A DNA stretch of 64,000 nt from Ailurus styani (taxonomy: Eukaryota; Chordata; Mammalia; Carnivora; Ailuridae): the NCBI GenBank assembly GCA_002007465.1, contig LNAC01000757.1:272793-336792 (forward strand). The letters are read 5' to 3'. Both the position numbers and the translations under genes were made by a program. Every line of letters starts with the position of its first letter. Positions within the stretch are counted from its first letter, which is position 1. Of this stretch, positions 57,776 to 64,000 are shown piece after piece. A model generated the notes under the pieces. The model did not search any database. It was given only the letters and a program-made list of their open reading frames with translations, and was not told where the DNA came from.

Positions 57776-59015
57776 TTAATTAGTAAACATTTAATAACCA
57801 TTGTCATGTTTTGGAATGAATATTAGAAAAACATTTTATAGCATGAGAAGATTTGAGGTCATTGTCAGAAGTGTGATATAAAAGGTGGTTTCAAGTTAGA
57901 TTTTCAGGAATACCATGTTTTGAGTTGAAAATGCTATGCAGGAAATGTTTCAACCTAATGAAACATGGATAAAGTGATTTTTAACAAGGAATTTCAAGTA
58001 GCTGTTATACAAATGGTACAGTTTGCATCTATTATGTATAAGCTATAGGAAACTGATCATTGTTTGAAAATGATTCTTTCATTAATAATATCACAGCTTT
58101 TAGTCTCACAATCTGTGGACCATTGTCAAATTCCAAATATTGAGGCCTCAAAGTCATAAGTCTTAAGCTTGGGGTTAGGATTATTAGTATAGTACACAAG
58201 ATCAATTTATATGACCTTAGTCCTTCTCATTTCAGAGACATGGTTGAAAGAGGAGGCTCTCTGCCTGTGTTCTAAACTCTAATATACTGAGTGATTTTGA
58301 GCAAGGCACTGAATTTTGCTCTGATATATCTGTAAAATGGACTGACAGTATCTGCTTTATGTTCTGTTGACCAGATTATTAATACAGGGAATGATCTCTA
58401 TCAAGACCTTAATGGTAGGGCATTGCTATTGACATATACTGTTATTTTATACTGTATTTATTGATATCTACTAAGACTAAGCAATTAGGAGAGAAAGCAT
58501 ACTGTCTATAAAGAAGCAGGGACTAGGACACAGAGGCAGACTCATGTGGACTTCAGTGCTTTCCTTGGGTGATGAGTGAGTTGAATTTTTGATTGTTGCT
58601 TTTTGTAAAATATGCATAATCATTAATATCACTTTTCCCAAAGATCTAAGCAGATCTTTAAAATGATCCAAAATATCAGACCATTTATCACATTGTTATT
58701 TATTGCATATACATGACCTCAGGAGGTATAAATACTTGTTCTGTCAATAATTGTCCTAAAACCACTGTGAGACAGTATACTTTTTAAACTGATGGTCAGA
58801 ACTGGAAAGAAATTTTTAAATAAGAGATGCATAGGTTCGTAGTGTTTTAGAAAAGTATTTTACGCAGACTTGAAATTTAAGCTACTCCAAAATATTACAA
58901 TACTCCAAAAACAGCTGTCAGTGATTGAGGAGAGAATGAGGTCTGAGTTTCTCGTCCAGTCAATATTATGGTTATTTATGTCACATCCCTTGAATGTGTG
59001 GTGGTGTGTCACCTA
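57776..59015. other. Unique AT-rich sequence with a MIR trace
   Basis: At about 58250-58360 'gattttgagcaaggcactg' and 'atctgtaaaatggactgac' indicate a decayed MIR. No gene seen. Confidence 0.5.
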
Positions 59016-59017
59016 CA

Positions 59018-59205
59018 TTGTTATATTAGTTTCAGGTGTACAGACAGTGTCATGATTCAGTATTTCCATACAAAACACCTGGTGCTCATCACAACACATG
59101 CGCTCCTTAATCCCCATCACCTATTTCCCCATCCCCCCAGCCACCTGCCTTCTGATAGCCATCAGTTTGTTCTGTATGATTAAGAGTCTGTTTCTTGATT
59201 CATAT
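59018..59205 (-). mobile_element. L1 3' UTR fragment
   Basis: Carnivore L1 3' UTR ('ttagtttcaggtgtacaga', 'tgcgctccttaatccccat', 'gattaagagtctgtttctt'). It stops where older L1 sequence begins. Confidence 0.8.
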
Positions 59206-59570
59206 GTAAACACCTTGAATTACCATACTGAAGTAAACACCACCAGAATCAAGAAATACAACACTGTCACTGTCTCAGAAACCTCTCTCGTAAACGCTCC
59301 CAATGTCACTGTCTCCAAATTTAACCACCATCTTGTCTTCTAAAAGCATAAAGCAGTTTGCTTGTTTCTTAACTCTATATTAATAGAATCATACTGTTTT
59401 TAGTTACTTTGTGTCTGGCTTCCTTTGCTCAATATTATGTTTCTGAGATTTGTCACATATAACAGTAATGCATTCATTTCTGAATACTGTATAGGATTTT
59501 AATGAATGTAGCAGTGTATACTTATTTTCTTTGCTGTAGAGTATTCCATTGTATAGTTGCTAGTTGGGTT
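59206..59570 (-). mobile_element. Older L1 3' end fragment
   Basis: 'gtgtctggcttcctttgct' and 'ctgtagagtattccattgt' are L1 3'-end landmarks on the minus strand. More diverged than the neighbour at 59018. Confidence 0.6.
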
Positions 59571-59584
59571 TTCTGGTGGGCTTT

Positions 59585-59767
59585 TTCTTTTTTTTTTTTC
59601 TCTCTTCAACTAGACTGCTGTTCTTCCTTGGTTTCCAGCCTCTTGGCACACCTGCAGATTTTGGACTTGCCAGCCTCCATAATTACATAAGTCAAATTTA
59701 AAAAATATCTTTCTTTGCATATACATAATCTTAGTCATTCTGTTTTCTGCAAAACCCTGACTAATAA
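59585..59767 (+). mobile_element. LTR-like repeat end, plus orientation
   Basis: 'ggacttgccagcctccat' followed by a 'ctgttttctgcaaaaccctg' end and 'actaataaa' looks like the 3' end of the same family as 549-1052 in the opposite orientation. Only about 180 bp remain. Unique DNA fills 59768-60160. Confidence 0.5.
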
Positions 59768-60440
59768 ACTTGGTGTTCAATTTTTAAAATTAAAGACACA
59801 TGTTATATGAGACTTATCAGTTTCAAGTGACAGTATCTGACCGAGTTATGCTTTTCATGAGTCCATTGAGTAAGCCCTGGACTGGAAGAGAAATAGGTTG
59901 TCTGACAGCCTCAGGATGGATCATCTTAGCTGCCCACTCCAGGGAATCATCAGAGGAGCACATGGTGAGCTTTCACACCAGCTACTGCTACGTCTAGGTT
60001 TCAGTCAGCCACCCAAGCAAACAATACCTGTGTCATTTCCTCAAACATTAATCCAGAACCTCAGATAAGTACACTAACATTGACTAATGAAGCCCAACCT
60101 AAAATTATTCATTCCCGCCTTTTTTCCATTTTTTAGAATCTATTACTATACATATTTTCTCCTTTTCTTTTTTTTTTAATTTTATTTTTATTCTTTGCCC
60201 AAGGGGTACAGGTCTGTGAATCATCAGGCTTACATCTTTCACAGCATTCACCAAAGCACAAACCCTCCCCAATGTCCATAACCCATCCACCCTATCCCTA
60301 CCCTCCCACCCCCCAGTAACCCTCAGTTTGTTTTATGAGATTAGAAGTCTCTTATGGTTTGTCTCCTTCCCCATCCCATCTTGTTTCATTATTTTTCCCT
60401 CCCTACCCCCCACAACCCCCCACCCTGCCCCTCAAGTTCC

Positions 60441-63194
60441 TCATATCAGAGAGATCATATGATAATTGTCTTTCTCTGATTGACTTATTTCGGTCAGCAT
60501 AGTACCCTCCAGTTCCATCCATGTCATTGCAAACGGCAAGATTTCATTTCTTTTGATAGCTGCATAGTATTCCATTGTATATATATACCACATCTTCTTT
60601 ATCCATTCATCTGTTGATGGACATCTAGGTTCTTTCCATAGTTTGGCTATTGTGGACATTGCTGCTATAAACATTCGGGTGCACGTGCCCCTGAGGAACA
60701 CTACCTTTGTGTCTTTAGGATAAATACCCAGTAGTGCGATTGCTGGGTCGTAGGGTAGCTCCATTTTCAACTTTTTGAGGAATCTCCATACTGTTTTCCA
60801 GAGTGGCTGCACCAGTTTGCATTCCCACCAACAGTGTAGGAGGGTTCCCCTTTCTCCGCAACCTCGCCAACATCTGTCATTTCCTGACTTGTTGATTTTA
60901 GCCATTCTGACTGGTGTAAGGTGGTATCTCGCTGTGGTTTTAATTTGTATTTCTCTGATGCCGAGTGATGTTGAGCACTTTCTCATGTGTCTGTTGGCCA
61001 TTTGGATGTCTTCTTTGGAGAAATGTCTGTTCATGTCTTCTGCCCATTTCTTGACTGGGTTATTTGTTTTATGGGTGTTGAGTTTGAGAAGCTCTTTATA
61101 GATTTTGGATACTAGCCCTTTATCTGATATGTCATTTGCAAATATCTTCTCCCATTCTGTCAGTTGTCTTTTGGTTTTGTTGACTGTTTCCTTTGCTGTG
61201 CAAAAGCTTTTAATCTTGATGAAGTCCCAATAGTTCATTTTTGCCCTTGCTTCCCTTGCCTTTGGTGAGGTTCCTAGGAAGAAGTTGCTGCGGTTGAGGT
61301 CGAAGAGGTTGCTGCCTGTGTTCTCCTCGAGGATTTTGATGGATTCCTTTCTCACATTGAGGTCTTTTATCCATTTTGAGTCTATTTTTGTGTGTGGTGT
61401 CAGGAAATGATCCAGTTTCATTTTTCTGCATGTGGCTGACCAGTTTTCCCAACACCATTTGTTGAAGAGACTGTCTTTTTCCCACTGGACATTCTTTCCT
61501 GCTTTGTCGAAGATTAGTTGACCATAGAGTTGAGGGTCCATTTTTGGGTTCTCTATTCTGTTCCACTGGTCTATGTGTCTGTTTTTGTGCCAGTACCATA
61601 CTGTCTTGATGATGACGGCTTTGTAATAGAGCTTGAAATCTGGAATTGTGATGCCGCCAACTTTGCTTTTTTTTTTCAACATTCCTTTGGCTATTCGGGG
61701 TCTTTTCTGGTTCCATATAAATTTTAGGATTATTTGTTCCATTTCTTTGAAATAAATTGCTGGTATTTTGATGGGGATTGCATTAAATGTGTAGATTGCT
61801 CTAGGTAGCATAGACATTTTCACAATATTTATTCTACCCATCCATGAGCATGGAATGTTTTTCCACTTCTTTGTGTCTTCCTCAATTTCTTTCATGAGTA
61901 CTTTATAGTTTTCTGAATACAGATTCTTTGCCTCTTTGGTTAGGTTTATTCCTAGGTATCTTATGGTTTTGGGTGCAATTGTAAATGGGATTGACTCTTT
62001 AATTTCTCTTTCTTCTGTTTTGTTGTTGGTATATAGAAATGCAACTGATTTCTGTGCATTGATTTTATATCCTGACACTTGACTGAATTCCTGTATGAGT
62101 GCTAGCAGTTTTGGAGTGGAGTCCTTTGGGTTTTCCACATAAAGTATCATATCATCTGCAAAGAGTGAGAGTTTGACCTCTTCCTTGCCGATTTGGATGC
62201 CTTTTATTTCTTTTTGTTGTCTGATTGCTGAGGCTAGGACTTCTAGTACTATGTTGAATAGCAGTGGTGATAGTGGACAGCCTTGCCGTGTTCCTGACTT
62301 TAGGGGAAAAGCTCTCAGTTTTTCTCCATTGAGAATGATATTCGCTGTGGGTTTTTCGTAGATGGCTTTGATGATATTGAGGTATGTACCCTCTATGCCT
62401 ACACTATGAAGAGTTTTGATTAAGAAAGGGTGCTGTACTTTGTCAAATGCTTTTTCAGCATCTATTGAGAGGATCATATGGTTCTTGTTCTTTCTTTTAT
62501 TAATGTCTTGTATCACATTGATTGATTTGCGAATGTTAAACCAACCTTGCATCCCAGGAATAAATCCCACTTGGTCGTGGTGAATAATCCTTTTTATGTG
62601 CTGCTGGATCCTATTGGCTAGTATTTTGTTGAGGATTTTTGCATCCGTATTCATCAAAGATATTGGTCTGTAATTCTCCTTCTTGATGGGGTCTTTGCCT
62701 GGTTTGGGGATCAAGGTAATGCTGGCCTCATAAAAGGAGTTTGGAAGTTTTCCTTCCAATTCTATTTTTTGGAACAGTTTCAGGAGAATAGGTATTAATT
62801 CTTCTTTAAATGTTTGGTAGAATTCCCCTGGGAAGCCGTCTGGCCCTGGGCTCTTGTTCGTTGGGAGATTTTTGATGACTGCTTCAATCTCCTTACTGGT
62901 GATGGGTCTATTCAGGTCTTCAGTTTCTTCCTGGTTCAGTTTTGGTAGTTTATATTTCTCTAAGAATGCATCCATTTCTTCCAGATTGTCAAATTTGCTG
63001 GTGTAGAGTTGCTCATAATATGTTCTTAGAATTGTTTGTATTTCTTTGGTGTTGGTTGTGGTCTCTACTCTTTCATTCATGATTTTATTAATTTGAGTCC
63101 TTTCTCTTTTCTTTTGGATAAGTCTGGTCAGGGGTTTATCAATCTTATTTATTCTTTGAAAGAACCAGCTTCTAGTTTTGTTGATTTGTTCCAC
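60441..63194 (-). CDS. L1 ORF2p, reverse transcriptase and C-terminal part, 917 codons open
   Basis: ORF2p copies L1 RNA into the genome by target-primed reverse transcription. The listed start is a GTG inside the gene, not a real initiator: the same frame stays open upstream to about 63395. Readable landmarks, numbered from that [12 protein letters not shown] with catalytic Asp at about 245, [10 protein letters not shown] at 301-310, and FADD at 345-348 (62151-62162), the active-site pair of non-LTR reverse transcriptases. The C-terminal zinc-knuckle-like CX3CX7HX4C motif is intact at 60819-60872. The frame ends in a TGA at 60441, just before the 3' UTR. A full ORF2p is about 1275 residues, so this part covers roughly the last 70 percent. 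Upstream the endonuclease part is broken, so a working ORF2p is not expected. Confidence 0.93.
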   Translation of the reverse strand: MEQINKTRSWFFQRINKIDKPLTRLIQKKRERTQINKIMNERVETTTNTKEIQTILRTYYEQLYTSKFDNLEEMDAFLEKYKLPKLNQEETEDLNRPITSKEIEAVIKNLPTNKSPGPDGFPGEFYQTFKEELIPILLKLFQKIELEGKLPNSFYEASITLIPKPGKDPIKKENYRPISLMNTDAKILNKILANRIQQHIKRIIHHDQVGFIPGMQGWFNIRKSINVIQDINKRKNKNHMILSIDAEKAFDKVQHPFLIKTLHSVGIEGTYLNIIKAIYEKPTANIILNGEKLRAFPLKSGTRQGCPLSPLLFNIVLEVLASAIRQQKEIKGIQIGKEEVKLSLFADDMILYVENPKDSTPKLLALIQEFSQVSGYKINAQKSVAFLYTNNKTEEREIKESIPFTIAPKTIRYLGINLTKEAKNLYSENYKVLMKEIEEDTKKWKNIPCSWMGRINIVKMSMLPRAIYTFNAIPIKIPAIYFKEMEQIILKFIWNQKRPRIAKGMLKKKSKVGGITIPDFKLYYKAVIIKTVWYWHKNRHIDQWNRIENPKMDPQLYGQLIFDKAGKNVQWEKDSLFNKWCWENWSATCRKMKLDHFLTPHTKIDSKWIKDLNVRKESIKILEENTGSNLFDLNRSNFFLGTSPKAREARAKMNYWDFIKIKSFCTAKETVNKTKRQLTEWEKIFANDISDKGLVSKIYKELLKLNTHKTNNPVKKWAEDMNRHFSKEDIQMANRHMRKCSTSLGIREIQIKTTARYHLTPVRMAKINKSGNDRCWRGCGERGTLLHCWWECKLVQPLWKTVWRFLKKLKMELPYDPAIALLGIYPKDTKVVFLRGTCTRMFIAAMSTIAKLWKEPRCPSTDEWIKKMWYIYTMEYYAAIKRNEILPFAMTWMELEGTMLTEISQSEKDNYHMISLI

Positions 63195-64000
63195 TGTTCT
63201 TTTGGTTTTTATTTCATTGATTTCTGCTCTGATATTGATGATTTCTCTTCTCCTGTTGGGTGTAGGCTTTCTTTGCTGTTCTTTCAGCCTCCATGTATTT
63301 GAGTTCTTTCCAACTTTCCTCTTGTGGTTGAGTTCTAGTTTCAGAGCATTATGGTCTGAAAATATGCAGGGAATGATCCCAATCTTTTGGTTCCTTTGAG
63401 ACCTGATTTGTGACCCAGGTTGTGATCTATTCTGGAGAATACTCCATGTGCATTAGAGAAGAATGTGTATTCTGTTGCTTTGGGATGGAATGTTCTGACT
63501 ATATCTGTGATGTCCAACTGGTCCAGTGTGTCATTTAAAGCCTTTATTTCCTTGTTGATCTTTTGTTTCAATGATCTGCCCATTTCAGTAAGGGGGGGTG
63601 TTAAAGTCCCCTACTATTATTGTATTGTTGTCAATGTGTTTCTTTGATTTTTTTATTTGTTGGTTTATATAATTGGCTGCTCCCATGTTAGGGGCATAGA
63701 TATTTAAAATTGTTAGATCCTCTTGTTGGACAGATCCTTTAAGTATATATAGTGTCCTTTCTCATATCTTATTGCAGCCTTTGGCTTAAGATCTAATTTA
63801 TCTGATATAAGGATTGCCACTCCAGCTTTCTTTTGATGTGCATTAGCATGGTAAATTGTTTTCCACACCCTCACTTTAAATCTGAAGTTGTCTTTGGGTG
63901 TAAGATGAGTTTCTTGTAGACAGCATATCGATGGGTCTTATTTTTTTTATCCATTCTGATACCCTGTGTCTTTTAGTTGGGGCATTTAGTCCATTTACAT
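63195..64000 (-). pseudogene. L1 ORF2 endonuclease region with frameshifts and a stop
   Basis: This part would encode the apurinic-type endonuclease that nicks target DNA. Conserved pieces are visible in different frames: GDFN before a C-run, and a HKSGL-type piece at about 63400. Breaks: a one-base frame change at about 63385-63400, a seven-G run (63592-63598 on the plus strand) that shifts frame by one, a one-base loss in an AT-repeat at about 63741-63754, and an in-frame TAA at 63938-63940 where glutamine is usual. The N-terminus is outside the window. Confidence 0.8.

Larger units (their letters stand above)
60165..64000 (-). mobile_element. Young L1, minus strand, runs off the right edge
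   Basis: Poly-A complement (about 60165-60190), a C-rich carnivore L1 3' UTR to 60440, the long ORF2 open frame to 63194 and beyond, then the damaged endonuclease region to the window end. ORF1 and the 5' UTR lie outside. The 3' UTR ('gggtacaggtctgtgaatc') is a different subfamily from those at 14.2, 40.8, 48.0 and 59.0 kb. The unbroken 2.75-kb frame makes this the youngest LINE in the window. Confidence 0.95.

Overview
This window is nuclear DNA from a carnivoran mammal, most likely a caniform of the mustelid/ursid/pinniped type. The strongest evidence is more than twenty copies of the carnivore tRNA-Lys-derived SINE (Can-SINE), with its 'gcgcctgggtggctcagt' head, CT-rich middle and (AATAAA)n/poly-A tail. 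Carnivore-type L1 3' ends, mammal-wide MIR and L2 copies and MaLR-type LTRs are also present. The sequence is AT-rich and almost free of CpG, has no bacterial features, and reads as intronic or intergenic DNA.

Layout. 0-9 kb: old MIR and hAT fragments, an LTR-like repeat, dinucleotide runs and the first SINEs. 9-11.2 kb: a MaLR-type LTR fragment split by a long CCTG/TTCC microsatellite and SINEs. 12.9-18.0 kb: a nest in which an old minus-strand L1 holds a SINE and a younger minus-strand L1, and the younger L1 holds two more SINEs. 18-30 kb: mostly unique AT-rich DNA, with a MaLR LTR and an old L1 tail split by an internally deleted Tigger1-like DNA transposon at 23.4-25.1 kb. 30.5-31.1 kb: a SINE inside a SINE. 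31-44 kb: mostly unique DNA with a hAT fragment, a MaLR LTR and a patch of short local duplications at 41.8-44.1 kb.

The best candidate for part of a host gene is at 44.50-44.74 kb on the + strand: a pyrimidine-rich tract and AG, then 57 open codons, a stop, and an AATAAA 25 bases further on. It looks like a last coding exon, but I do not recognise the protein. 45-60 kb carries a GC-richer patch with a 193-codon unrecognised ORF, an L2 3' end, and the 5' half of an ancient minus-strand L1 with a repetitive 5' region. 60.16-64.0 kb is a much younger minus-strand L1 whose reverse transcriptase and C-terminal part of ORF2 is open for 917 codons, while its endonuclease part is broken. It runs off the right edge.

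Apart from the L1 proteins and the candidate exon I find no supported protein-coding genes. Most other open frames lie inside L1, L2 or SINE sequence or are what chance would give. I see no undescribed multi-gene system. The most informative features are the exon candidate, the nested insertions that give a relative time order, the young L1, and the local duplications.
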